In this document: in pieces, positions 36,101-43,895 of the stretch
How positions within the stretch are numbered: the stretch's first letter is position 1
How the letters are laid out: every line of letters starts with the position of its first letter
Assembly (NCBI RefSeq): GCF_000425145.1
Contig: NZ_AULF01000012.1
Coordinates: 61,831 to 125,830, forward strand
Direction: 5' to 3'
DNA: 64,000 nucleotides
Source: Pedobacter glucosidilyticus DSM 23534
GTDB taxonomy: Bacteria > Bacteroidota > Bacteroidia > Sphingobacteriales > Sphingobacteriaceae
Program-made: the position numbers and the translations under genes
The notes under the pieces: model-generated
Told to the model about the DNA's origin: nothing
The model's input: only the letters and a program-made list of their open reading frames with translations
Databases searched by the model: none

Positions 36101-36414
36101 ACTGGTCTTTGCGCCTTTCTGATAGATATGTTGTTGCCTACAACACCAAAATCTAGTCTTAACTGCCTTGATAATATGTTAAGCGCATCTTTTAAAGAGC
36201 CAGAATGCCTAATGGTAGCTTTTTGGTTAACATCAATAACAGAACCATCATAATTAAACTTTACATTACTTTGCTTTTCTATAGCATTGAGTACATCAAT
36301 TAAAGCAACATTATTAAAGTTTAAACTCAAATTATTTTGAGCTTTTAAAACTCCTGTTAAAAGGATAAACAAAAATAATATAGGTAGTAAACTTTTTTGA
36401 GCTATTTTATACAT
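33139..36414 (-). CDS. SusC/RagA-family TonB-dependent transporter with STN domain
   Basis: Outer-membrane importer, 1091 aa. Signal peptide about 1-25; an STN signalling domain (about 30-90), which marks transporters controlled by FecI/FecR-type pairs; a carboxypeptidase-regulatory-like domain (about 113-200); a plug with the TonB-region phrase INEVVVTSSY and DDIKSISVLKDATASALYG; and a C-terminal barrel ending in ITGGLRVGL. FecR lies directly upstream with no gap and susD 10 bp downstream. The STN domain is expected to talk to that FecR, switching on the ECF sigma factor when ligand is bound. Confidence 0.96.
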   Translation of the reverse strand: MYKIAQKSLLPILFLFILLTGVLKAQNNLSLNFNNVALIDVLNAIEKQSNVKFNYDGSVIDVNQKATIRHSGSLKDALNILSRQLRLDFGVVGNNISIRKAQRPVSPTVKMITGKIVSKQDGETLPGVNVLIKGTRQGAVTNINGEFTIKLVGDNIESTVLEATYLGFKPKEFRVGKETFFSIQLELDAIGINEVVVTSSYTANKRREDVVGSISQLTDAQLQVDRPIESFDKMMEGLVAGVYVETNTELGTPVKINIRGQGSLPAFGGTSRPVSNTSSQPLYVVDGIPMYEQQRGNENQIFNREENLNPLANINPDDIKSISVLKDATASALYGADAANGVIIITTKGGTAGKTKVNFSYDTGVATFINEFKWLSGPQYYSLLRETYINDGRSVTSASQLAGSNTIDTDWFDLTNRNATYHNANLEISGGKENTTFRFSAGYRDQQASSIGNDLQKTYIRLRLDHSLSDRFKVGFSLSPTLTNKNALNNYGGVLLPPNLSPYNEDGTFATFQGVPNPLAVLAQNDNFHKGLQLLSNLNATYKITDSWGISGTFGADFYQNRQTMYMSALNQTGANLNGRLAIFDRNYRSYTGFLQATYDKVYNNKHTVSFVAGTQVEDKTTNLLSGTGTDFSFDRLRVLGAAAEQSANSSPSENAVVSYYSQLGYDLNKKYYININGRVDQSSVFGGDRQVALNGSLGLGWIISKENFLKNVEAINLLKLRATYGSTGNSRIGSYAARGLYNIETSDGGTYNGNVSSLPGATSAPNPDLGWEKNFKFNLGLDLTVFNRFQLTAEYYNNTVVDLISNVNVPLETGFTNILSNTSKMRNQGFELSISSENIKTKNFTWSSSFNFGSNENKIIAFNNGFSALFGSRDEAAGFKVGNSANAIYGYRWGGVNPQTGLEIFFDKNGNIKTAEEVNALPITETVVIGDRLPDFQGGFINNFTIKDFTFSFNILYSYGADFKFENADETDGRNLQNRNQSINLIDRWQRPGDITNIPRLNINRDRVSNSSRYVLDASYLKLSNVSLNYKLPLKTVAKIGLNNLSVFANATNLFYVYKEPGVKNRNGIAKRRFTYPETMAITGGLRVGL

Positions 36415-37431
36415 TTATTTATTGATATAGAGCGTATCCTGAACTTGTTTATAGGTTAAATTTTCTGAAAAACAGATACTTTTAATCAAACTGACGTAAT
36501 CTGTATTCTTAAACTCGCCTGTGTATCTCCAGTTGGCATGTTTACTTAAATTTATAAGGGTTATCCCATAGGTAGCATAAACCTTCTTAGCAATCTCTTC
36601 AAAAGAAGCATCCTTAAATTTTAAAATGCCATCTTTCCATGAGGTTAAAAGTTCAGTATCAAAATCAGACTTGATGAGTTTGTTAGTTGCCTGGTCAAAT
36701 AACACTCGCTCTTGAGGCTTTAAGGTTAACGTATTACCCGTTAACTGATCATTAACTTTAACACTTCCTTCTATTAAAGCTACTTCAATTTTACCTGATG
36801 CTAATTGGGTATTCACATTAAAAGAAGTGCCTAAAACTTGTGTAGTTAAAGCACCTGTATGCACTACAAATGGCTTTTTAGGATTCTTCATCACTTCAAA
36901 ATAGGCTTCACCTTCCAGTTCTACATTTCTGATAGCGCCAAAAATTTTAGGATACTTGATGGTACTATTGGCATTTAACGTAACTTTTGTACCATCACTT
37001 AACTGGATGATACTTCTTTGCCCAAAAGAATTATGTTTAGTGATATAAGTTTGAGCTGTTTCTTTTGCCTTTGTAAAACGCTTCACACCAATAAAAAGGG
37101 TTGGCACCAATATGAGGAGCACTAGCACTACATAAACACCATTTATAGAAAATTTTGAAGGCGAGCTCGTTAATAGCGCTTCTGGCTTAGCTTCCTCTGC
37201 CTTCAAAAAAGATTCAAATTTATTCAACTCTATATCCAGCTCATGCTCTGGAAGCTGCAAGTACAGCATATCCAATAAGCGTTCTGCTGTTAAAACTTCA
37301 TCCAGTTTTTCTGGATTACAGCTGATCCACTCTGACCAAAAACTCACATCATCAACATTACTTTTGAGGTAATAATTGATAAATGATTCGTCTGATGCAA
37401 AATCTTCTGCCGTATAAAGGTTATAGTGCAT
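36415..37431 (-). CDS. FecR-family anti-sigma factor / signal transducer
   Basis: 338-residue inner-membrane regulator. The N-terminal cytosolic part (1-100) would bind the sigma factor. One membrane helix follows (about 101-120, VYVVLVLLILVPTLFIGV). The periplasmic FecR domain is at about 135-230 (RSIIQLSDGTKVTLNANSTI, LEGEAYFEVMKNPKKPF). The C-terminal domain (about 265-338, KFKDASFEEIAKKVYATYG) resembles DUF4974 and STN-like folds. It abuts susC and lies 14 bp after the T9SS protein, while the sigma gene is separated from it by that 2-kb gene, an unusual order. Confidence 0.95.
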   Translation of the reverse strand: MHYNLYTAEDFASDESFINYYLKSNVDDVSFWSEWISCNPEKLDEVLTAERLLDMLYLQLPEHELDIELNKFESFLKAEEAKPEALLTSSPSKFSINGVYVVLVLLILVPTLFIGVKRFTKAKETAQTYITKHNSFGQRSIIQLSDGTKVTLNANSTIKYPKIFGAIRNVELEGEAYFEVMKNPKKPFVVHTGALTTQVLGTSFNVNTQLASGKIEVALIEGSVKVNDQLTGNTLTLKPQERVLFDQATNKLIKSDFDTELLTSWKDGILKFKDASFEEIAKKVYATYGITLINLSKHANWRYTGEFKNTDYVSLIKSICFSENLTYKQVQDTLYINK

Positions 37432-37445
37432 AAATTTTATAAATA

Positions 37446-39416
37446 TTATATCTTGATGATCTTTTTAGCGATATAATTTAACTGGTTAGTTAAAGTTAAA
37501 TAATACGTACCTGCGCTAAATGAAGATAAAGATACACCTAAATCATTTAAACCTGAATTTAATTCGATAGCTTTCTCTAGTACCACTCTACCGCTTTGGT
37601 CTACAAGTTTTATTTGATAATTACCCGCTTTGCTGATAGTAATATTTAATCTGTCTGCAGTTGGGTTAGGATAAACGCTTACTACATCTGAATTTAAAGC
37701 ACTTATTTGGACTGTTTTTACGTCAGAATAAGATAAGGTAGCATCAAAATCTTTGGCTTTAATGCGATAATAGTTATTTCCTAATAATGGATTTTTATCA
37801 ATAAAACTGTAAGTGTTTAATTGTTGAGCTTTTACACTTCCGATAGTAATAAAATCTCCAGTTTCTCCTTTTCTTTCTATTAAATATTCATCTGTATTAA
37901 TTTCAGAAGCAATATTCCAAACTAAAGAAACTTCGTTTAAAGTGTTTTTAGTAGCGGTAAAGGAGGTGTAGGTTACGGGTAGGGTGCCGTTGGCATAGAG
38001 ACGTGAAGCGTAGATTTCACCGTTAGTTGATGTTCTAGAATCTTGCCATGTTATTATGGCCCCACCCAAGCCATCCGATATTAAAAATGGGGATCTTTGA
38101 TTACCTACAGCAGAGGAAATTAAAACCCCATCTGTTGTATAAGCTGCGGTACCATCAGAGTTTAACTTTTGTGCATAAATATTATAATCTGAAGTACTTA
38201 TTCTAGGATCTGCCCATGTTACTATACAAGTGCCAGACCCCGAATCAACCACTCTTATCTCAGCACCTGATACACCTTGATTACCAGTTGCAGCAGTAAC
38301 GATAACTCCCTCATTATTGACAGTATTACTCCACAAAGCAGTACCTAAGGCAGAAATCTTTTGTGCATATATATTTCTATCTGAAGTATTAACTCTCGGA
38401 TCACCCCAAATAATAATATAATCAGAAACACTATTGACTATAAAAGGTTCCGTTTGACTACCAGTGGCTGAGCATATTACAACACCATCGACTGTCCAAC
38501 TTACACTGCCATTACTTAATACTCGTTGTGCATAAATATCTGATACATTACTATTTCTATTATCAACCCAACTAACAACAATACCTCCAGCATTATCACT
38601 AACACTTTTTGCGGAAATCTGATTATTTGCTGCTCCACAGACTTCAAGTCCAGACGCCCCCCACAACAAACTTCCATCGTTAGCAACTTTCTGAGCATAT
38701 ATATTAGTATTGATTGTCCCTAGTCGAGGGTCTTGCCAAGTAATACAAACATTTCCACTTCCATCAGGAACTAAAGTCGGTAAACTTTGAGTGTTGAGCT
38801 GATCTCCATGAATACTTATATCATTAGAAAATTGTGGTAAACCAGTATTTATTAAACACTTTTGTATATATAAATCTGGTGATGTAAGTCTTGTTTCCCT
38901 CCAAACTACTACAAATTCAGTAATCGATATTTTAGCAACACTTGGTATAGCTTTAACAACTGTATTTCCAGTTGAAACAGTTAAAATTCTCCCATTTGCT
39001 GTCCAAGCCATACTTCCGTCTGAATTAACTTTTTGCCCTACTATATCTTTATTAGAACTATTATTGCGGGAATCATCCCAGACTATAATTGCACCACCCT
39101 GTCCATCATCTGTAATCGATAAATTATCTTGATTACCTGCTGCATCGCAAACTAATTTCTCCGCCCCCCACGGTAAAGTTCCATCTCGATTAATTTTTTG
39201 GACATAGATATCTGTCCCTGTTGTTATACTATTTCTATTATCAGCCCATGCAATTATCATGTTTCCATTACCATCATTAGTTGACACTATACCAAGTTTG
39301 GTAGTTGAAGAACTTGTTGTGACAATTGGGTTATTCACAGCTGGGTTACCATTCCACTGCCCTTTAACCACCATACAAGAAATTAAAAGGGGGATAAAAA
39401 GTAAAATTTTCTTCAT
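37446..39416 (-). CDS. T9SS-secreted protein with eight propeller-like repeats
   Basis: 656 residues. Signal peptide about 1-19, ending at VVKGQ. Eight repeats of about 50-60 residues (about 45-475), each with a core like WADNRN or WQDPR followed by D/N-IYAQK and DG, suggesting an eight-bladed propeller. Then an FN3-like region (about 480-570) and a type A type IX secretion sorting domain at the C-terminus (VYPNPTADRLNI, then AGTYYLTLTNQ). It should be exported to the cell surface or released. It sits between the ECF sigma gene and FecR in a SusCD operon, so it may capture or present the same ligand. The exact function is not recognised. Confidence 0.9.
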   Translation of the reverse strand: MKKILLFIPLLISCMVVKGQWNGNPAVNNPIVTTSSSTTKLGIVSTNDGNGNMIIAWADNRNSITTGTDIYVQKINRDGTLPWGAEKLVCDAAGNQDNLSITDDGQGGAIIVWDDSRNNSSNKDIVGQKVNSDGSMAWTANGRILTVSTGNTVVKAIPSVAKISITEFVVVWRETRLTSPDLYIQKCLINTGLPQFSNDISIHGDQLNTQSLPTLVPDGSGNVCITWQDPRLGTINTNIYAQKVANDGSLLWGASGLEVCGAANNQISAKSVSDNAGGIVVSWVDNRNSNVSDIYAQRVLSNGSVSWTVDGVVICSATGSQTEPFIVNSVSDYIIIWGDPRVNTSDRNIYAQKISALGTALWSNTVNNEGVIVTAATGNQGVSGAEIRVVDSGSGTCIVTWADPRISTSDYNIYAQKLNSDGTAAYTTDGVLISSAVGNQRSPFLISDGLGGAIITWQDSRTSTNGEIYASRLYANGTLPVTYTSFTATKNTLNEVSLVWNIASEINTDEYLIERKGETGDFITIGSVKAQQLNTYSFIDKNPLLGNNYYRIKAKDFDATLSYSDVKTVQISALNSDVVSVYPNPTADRLNITISKAGNYQIKLVDQSGRVVLEKAIELNSGLNDLGVSLSSFSAGTYYLTLTNQLNYIAKKIIKI

Positions 39417-39516
39417 CTTAATTTGTTTAGTTTTCTGACTTTTATATACAGTGCAGAAAACCTTTACTTTTTACCAGAAAATTTTGAACTTTTTTTCAGA
39501 ATAACTTAAAATCACT

Positions 39517-40077
39517 TCAAAAAAGGAAGAAAAAGAATACAATGAATGATTTTAGCAGCTTTCTTAGCACTTGCAGTGCTTCATAAACGTGGTTATACAC
39601 AGTACGGGGTTGTAAATTCAGCGCAGACGCTATCTGCTCGTAGTTTAAACCCTCGTAAAACTTGAGTTTGATGATTTCTCTTTGATTTTTGGTCAGATGG
39701 TCTAAAGCTAACCATAGCTTTTTCTTCTTTTCATCACTCTCTTGGGCTTCTATCAATAAGCTTTCATAAGATTTTTCCTTGCCTATACCTTCATCAACTT
39801 TAGTTAAGCCCTCGTGATTATGGTTTTGATAAATTTCTTTGAGTAGCTTTCTCTTTAAATAAGTACGGAGATATGCTTTCACTTGCTGAACTTCTGCCAG
39901 AGCATGACGCTTTTGCCATATCTCGCAAAACATCTCATGAATACAATCTTTTACCTGCTCTTTGTTAGCACAAATTCTAAAACCAAAGGCATACAAATCC
40001 TGATAGCTATTTTTATAAAGTAGCATCATGGCTTGCTGGTCGCCCTGTTTTATATTATACCAAGTTTGAGCGTTCAT
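39517..40077 (-). CDS. ECF sigma factor (FecI/SigW-like), partner of FecR
   Basis: 186-residue sigma-70 family factor. Region 2 includes YAFGFRICANKEQVKDCIHE (about 28-47) and region 4 includes LTKNQREIIKLKFYEGLNYE with the helix-turn-helix SALNLQPRTVYNHV (about 130-175). The C-terminus ends in a Phe-rich tail (FIVFFFFLF), common in this group. Its likely regulator is the FecR gene two genes downstream, and its target is the promoter in front of the T9SS/FecR/SusCD genes. A -7-like box lies about 55 bp upstream. Confidence 0.94.
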   Translation of the reverse strand: MNAQTWYNIKQGDQQAMMLLYKNSYQDLYAFGFRICANKEQVKDCIHEMFCEIWQKRHALAEVQQVKAYLRTYLKRKLLKEIYQNHNHEGLTKVDEGIGKEKSYESLLIEAQESDEKKKKLWLALDHLTKNQREIIKLKFYEGLNYEQIASALNLQPRTVYNHVYEALQVLRKLLKSFIVFFFFLF

Positions 40078-40132
40078 GTTTTTAAATTGCTAAATAAAGC
40101 AACTTTTCATTATAAATATCTTAATCTTATTT

Positions 40133-40140
40133 CAAATATA
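40133..40140 (-). promoter_or_regulatory. -7 box of the ECF sigma gene (39517-40077)
   Basis: TATATTTG on the minus strand, a perfect TAnnTTTG, 55 bp before the start codon. No good TTTG at the expected -33 distance was found. Confidence 0.35.
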
Positions 40141-40227
40141 AAATTAAATCATCAAAAAAATTAATCCTCACATGTAAATTTTAAATCTCCTTTTACTTTA
40201 ATTAAATAAGTTTACCTAACATATCCT

Positions 40228-40235
40228 TACATTTG
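40228..40235 (+). promoter_or_regulatory. -7 box just before hemW start
   Basis: TACATTTG, a perfect TAnnTTTG, ends 4 bases before the hemW ATG. If used, the transcript would begin at or next to the start codon (leaderless). No clear -33 TTTG is present. Confidence 0.45.
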
Positions 40236-40239
40236 CAAA

Positions 40240-41379
40240 ATGGCAGGTATTTATATCCATATTCCTTTTTGTAAGCAGGCTTGCCATTATTGCGATTTTC
40301 ATTTTAGCACTTCTTTAAAGTATAAGGATGAAATGCTGGCGGCTATCCTTAAAGAAATTCAAATACAAAAAAACTATCTTGAACAAGAAAAAATAGAAAC
40401 CATTTATTTTGGTGGTGGTACGCCTTCTATACTATCTGAAACAGATTTAAACCATATTTTCCAGACCTTATATCAAACTTTTGAAATAGCAAAAGGAGCG
40501 GAAATTACGCTAGAGGCTAATCCTGATGATTTAAACCTTACAAAAATCAAAGCTTTAAGAAATACGCCCATCAACCGTTTTAGCATAGGCGTACAATCTT
40601 TTTTTGAGGAAGATTTAAAATGGATGAACAGGGCGCATGAGGCTAAAGAAAGTGAATATGCTATTAAAACTGCTCAGGATGCTGGTTTTGAAAACATCAC
40701 CATCGACTTAATTTACGGGTACCCTTTGTTAAGCGATGAAAAATGGCTGGTTAATATTAACCAAACGCTAGCATTAGATATACAACATATTTCTTGTTAT
40801 AGCATGACGGTTGAGCAAAAAACAGCTTTAGCTTCTTTTGTACAAAAAGGGTTGCAGAAACCTATGGATGATAGCCAAAGTGCCCAACAGTTTCAAACTT
40901 TAATGGCAAAACTAGCAGAACAAGGCTTTGAACATTACGAGATTTCTAACTTCGCTAAAAACAAAAACTATTCTAAGCACAATACCAATTATTGGAAAGG
41001 TGTTAAATATTTAGGTATCGGACCATCGGCACACTCTTTTAATGGCATAAGCAGACAGTGGAACATTGCCAATAATGCTAAATACACCGATGCTTTAATG
41101 CAAGATACCATTCCTTTTGAGATAGAAGAATTGAGCTTTGCTAACCGTTTTAACGAATATGTCATGACGGCTTTAAGGACCATGTGGGGTATAAATTTGC
41201 ATGATGTTATCAATAATTTTGGTGCCAATACCACAGAAATGTTAAAGCAAAATATAGAAGAATTTGTTAATAAAGGCTGGGTTAAGTTTGTAGAAAATCA
41301 TTTTATTTTAACACCCAATGGCAAGCTGTATGCAGACCATATTGCTGCCGAACTTTTTATAGAAGACCATGAACTTTAA
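40240..41379 (+). CDS. hemW: HemW-like radical SAM protein (haem chaperone, formerly annotated as coproporphyrinogen oxidase)
   Basis: 379-residue radical-SAM protein. The FeS cluster motif is CKQACHYC (about residues 11-18), and YFGGGTPS, LEANPDDL and RFSIGVQSF are characteristic of HemW. Length and lack of the oxidase-specific N-terminal extension fit HemW, a haem-binding chaperone, rather than HemN. It has no export signal. The SDR gene overlaps its 3' end by 11 bp. The start codon lies only 4 bp after a perfect -7 box (TACATTTG). Confidence 0.93.
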   Translation: MAGIYIHIPFCKQACHYCDFHFSTSLKYKDEMLAAILKEIQIQKNYLEQEKIETIYFGGGTPSILSETDLNHIFQTLYQTFEIAKGAEITLEANPDDLNLTKIKALRNTPINRFSIGVQSFFEEDLKWMNRAHEAKESEYAIKTAQDAGFENITIDLIYGYPLLSDEKWLVNINQTLALDIQHISCYSMTVEQKTALASFVQKGLQKPMDDSQSAQQFQTLMAKLAEQGFEHYEISNFAKNKNYSKHNTNYWKGVKYLGIGPSAHSFNGISRQWNIANNAKYTDALMQDTIPFEIEELSFANRFNEYVMTALRTMWGINLHDVINNFGANTTEMLKQNIEEFVNKGWVKFVENHFILTPNGKLYADHIAAELFIEDHEL

Positions 41380-42163
41380 AAATAAAATTGTTTGGATTAC
41401 TGGCGCTTCCTCTGGCATAGGGAAAGCATTAAGCATTATACTTTTTCAGCAAGGTGCTAAGGTTATTTTATCTGCCCGTAGCAGAGAAAAACTGTATGAT
41501 TTAAAGCAAAAACTAAAAGGCAATCCTTTAGATATTCATATCCTACCTTTAGATTTAGAACAAAAAGAAACTTTAAGCCAAAAAGCAGAAGAAGCTTGGA
41601 AAATTTATGGTAAAATAGATATCCTATTTAATTGCGGAGGGATTAGTCAGCGTTCTTTAGCCTTAGAAACCACCACTGCTACAGAAGAAAAAATAATGAA
41701 TACCAATTACTGGGGAACGGTTTTATTAAGTAAGGCAGTAGTAGCCAAAATGGTAAACCAACAAAGCGGGCATATTGTAGTGATGAGTTCTTTGGTAGGG
41801 AAATTTGGTACGCAATACAGAAGTTCTTATGCAGCATCTAAACATGCTTTACATGGCTATTTTGATTCTTTAAGGAATGAAGTTTACCAACATGGTATAG
41901 CTATTTCTATCATTTGTCCAGGTTTTGTCCGTACGGATATTACCCTAAACTCTGTTACCGGAGATGGCTCTCTCTATAATAAAATGGATAAAAACCAAGA
42001 AGAAGGCTTATCTGCTTTAGACTGTGCTACACAAATTCTAAAAGCTGTTGAAAATAAAAAAGAAGAAGTTTTAATTGGCAAAAAAGAAAAATTTGCGGTG
42101 CTTATAAAACGTTTCTTCCCGGCTTATTTTTCTAAAATGATTAGAAAAAGAGAAGTTATTTAG
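41369..42163 (+). CDS. Short-chain dehydrogenase/reductase (SDR family)
   Basis: 264-residue NAD(P)-dependent oxidoreductase of the classical SDR type: TGASSGIGKALSIIL (cofactor site, about 11-25), NCGGISQRS (NNAG-like), the catalytic Ser in VMSSLVGKFG and YAASKHALHGY (Tyr-x-x-x-Lys). The substrate is not defined. Relatives with the same C-terminal GKKEKFAVLIKRFFP pattern are dehydrogenase/reductase family 7-like proteins. It overlaps hemW by 11 bp, so they are co-translated. Confidence 0.93.
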   Translation: MNFKNKIVWITGASSGIGKALSIILFQQGAKVILSARSREKLYDLKQKLKGNPLDIHILPLDLEQKETLSQKAEEAWKIYGKIDILFNCGGISQRSLALETTTATEEKIMNTNYWGTVLLSKAVVAKMVNQQSGHIVVMSSLVGKFGTQYRSSYAASKHALHGYFDSLRNEVYQHGIAISIICPGFVRTDITLNSVTGDGSLYNKMDKNQEEGLSALDCATQILKAVENKKEEVLIGKKEKFAVLIKRFFPAYFSKMIRKREVI

Positions 42164-42265
42164 ACATACAAGCCATTAACTATCAGTGATGTAAAAATAT
42201 TTTTCATTTTTTAAAATCCAGAGTTTGTTTTACAGCGTACATGCTCCCAAACAAACAAGAAGAAA

Positions 42266-42814
42266 ATGAAGAAAATATTTTTAGCTGTATTTGCCTTAGT
42301 AGCTATGGCAACTGTAAATGTACAAGCACAAGAAAATCCAATGGTAGGTGGTGCACCTATGTATGCCTCTAAAGACATTATTGATAATGCGGTTAAATCT
42401 AAAGACCACACTACTTTAGTAGCTGCTGTAAAAGCTGCCGGTTTAGTAGAAACTTTAAAAGGTAAAGGTCCGTTTACGGTATTTGCACCAACCAATGCAG
42501 CATTTGAAAAATTACCTGCCGGAACGGTAGAAACGTTAGTTAAGCCAGAAAACAAAGCAAAATTAACTAGCATTTTAACATACCATGTTTTAGCAGGGAA
42601 ATTTTCTGCTGCTGATGTAGTTAAAGCTATCAAAGCAGGTAACGGAAAAGCAACTTTTACAACTGTTAATGGTGGTAAATTATATGCTTCATTAGATGGT
42701 GATAAAGTAAAACTTTGGGATGAAAACAAAGGGACTGCTTATGTTACCATTGCAGATGTGAATCAGAAAAATGGCGTTATTCATGTAATTGACAGCGTAG
42801 TATTACCAAAATAA
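42266..42814 (+). CDS. Secreted fasciclin (FAS1) domain protein
   Basis: 182-residue protein with a signal peptide ([22 protein letters not shown]) and a single FAS1 domain (about 45-180). The domain is recognisable by [33 protein letters not shown] and [20 protein letters not shown]1 proteins mediate adhesion or bind small ligands; the partner here is unknown. It is a single gene with a terminator hairpin directly downstream. Confidence 0.95.
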   Translation: MKKIFLAVFALVAMATVNVQAQENPMVGGAPMYASKDIIDNAVKSKDHTTLVAAVKAAGLVETLKGKGPFTVFAPTNAAFEKLPAGTVETLVKPENKAKLTSILTYHVLAGKFSAADVVKAIKAGNGKATFTTVNGGKLYASLDGDKVKLWDENKGTAYVTIADVNQKNGVIHVIDSVVLPK

Positions 42815-42838
42815 TTTTTTCGTAATAGTGATGTGGGT

Positions 42839-42868
42839 AAAAGCCTAGCTGTAATAGCTGGGCTTTTT
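42839..42868 (+). terminator. Rho-independent terminator of the fasciclin gene
   Basis: Arms AAAAGCCTAGCT (42839-42850) and AGCTGGGCTTTT (42856-42867) with a 5-base loop and a T-run. A degenerate copy of its right arm and the following bases recurs at 43865. Confidence 0.85.
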
Positions 42869-42883
42869 GGTTTTAGAAAGCAT
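42853..42883 (+). repeat. Left copy of an imperfect direct repeat
   Basis: About 30 bases starting AATAGCTGGG, repeated at 43865-43895 with about 3 mismatches. The two copies flank the 194-aa membrane-anchored gene and lie about 1.01 kb apart. Confidence 0.6.
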
Positions 42884-42950
42884 TCTATGAATATATTTAT
42901 AACTATTTTTTTTCATAAGACAAATTATTACTTTAGCAAATAATTACCTT

Positions 42951-43535
42951 ATGGAAGCACTAAATAGATTTATTGAATCTAACTTATTTAATAATATTAT
43001 AACCGGACTGTTTTCTTCTGGGTTATTCTTATTAATTCTAGCACTTTTAAAGCCTAGAGTAGTTATATGTGATAAAATCGCTCACAGTTATGACGAATCA
43101 CAACCTTTAGAAACCCAAAACAGTTACTTTTTTAAAATAATAAACAAATCTTTATTTTTTAGAATATATGATATTCAAGTAAGAGTTTGGAATACTGAAA
43201 TAATACCATCAAAAAATGCCGAAAATTTCCATTTTAAAACTATTCCGCTTGTTAAAGATTTTCAATGGGTAATCAATAGATTGTATGTAGGACATCTATT
43301 TCAAAATCTTATTCTTGGTGAAAAAAGATTAGAAAAAAGAACTGATTACGCGGCACAATTTTTGACTTATACAGACATACATCATTTAATAAACAAGAAA
43401 AATTTTATAACTATTGAAGTTATTGCTAAACATTCATTAACAGGTTTTACCAGAGTTATTAAAAAAACCTACAAGCATAAAAATGATATTGTGAAAGGAG
43501 AATTTTTTAGTGGAAATTCTTGCAAAGTAAAATAA
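42951..43535 (+). CDS. Membrane-anchored protein of unknown function
   Basis: Family not recognised. The 194-residue product has one N-terminal membrane helix (about 12-32, ITGLFSSGLFLLILALL) with a short N-terminal tail. The remaining 160 residues are soluble, Lys/Asn-rich with beta character (SYFFKIINKSLFFRIYDIQV), and would lie in the cytosol or periplasm. It is alone, between two copies of a 30-bp direct repeat and upstream of a terminator at 43677. That layout suggests an inserted gene cassette. Confidence 0.7.
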   Translation: MEALNRFIESNLFNNIITGLFSSGLFLLILALLKPRVVICDKIAHSYDESQPLETQNSYFFKIINKSLFFRIYDIQVRVWNTEIIPSKNAENFHFKTIPLVKDFQWVINRLYVGHLFQNLILGEKRLEKRTDYAAQFLTYTDIHHLINKKNFITIEVIAKHSLTGFTRVIKKTYKHKNDIVKGEFFSGNSCKVK

Positions 43536-43884
43536 GCATGTACCTAATCACAAACAATTATTATTATTTTTTGTAATTAAAGTGTTAATACATATATTTA
43601 TACAATCAACATTTAAAACTATGGATATCATCGTAAAATAATTAATTGATTTTAATTGAAAATTTACATTAAATATAAAGCCCTATAAGGGCTTTTTTTA
43701 TATGAGATAAATACGTGATATATACATCTCTACTAAAAACACTTGTAAAATTAACATAGCAACTAGATGTTGTAAAATGGCATTTTACAAAATTCTTTAA
43801 ACAATATCTAGTAACCTTCATCTCTAGTACTAAATAGTCCTTAAATTCTATAAATCTATACTTAAATAGCTGGGTCTTTTGGTT
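43536..43884. other. Intergenic region with terminator and direct-repeat copy, no gene
   Basis: About 350 AT-rich bases. The only clear structures are the terminator at 43677-43699 and the right copy of the direct repeat near 43865. No open frame with coding character was seen. Confidence 0.6.
43677..43699 (+). terminator. Rho-independent terminator
   Basis: AAAGCCCT-ATA-AGGGCTTT followed by a T-run. It lies 140 bp after the membrane-anchored unknown gene and is the likely end of its transcript. Confidence 0.8.
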
Positions 43885-43895
43885 TTAAAAAGCAT
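43865..43895 (+). repeat. Right copy of an imperfect direct repeat
   Basis: Matches 42853-42883 at about 27-28 of 31 positions (AATAGCTGGG, then TTTTGGTTTTA, then AAAGCAT). It overlaps the last codons of the 228-aa gene that ends at 43885. Confidence 0.6.

Noticed and set aside
42211..42729. 172-codon open frame on the minus strand
   Set aside because: Antisense to the fasciclin gene, whose FAS1 motifs are plain; the antisense product has no family likeness.
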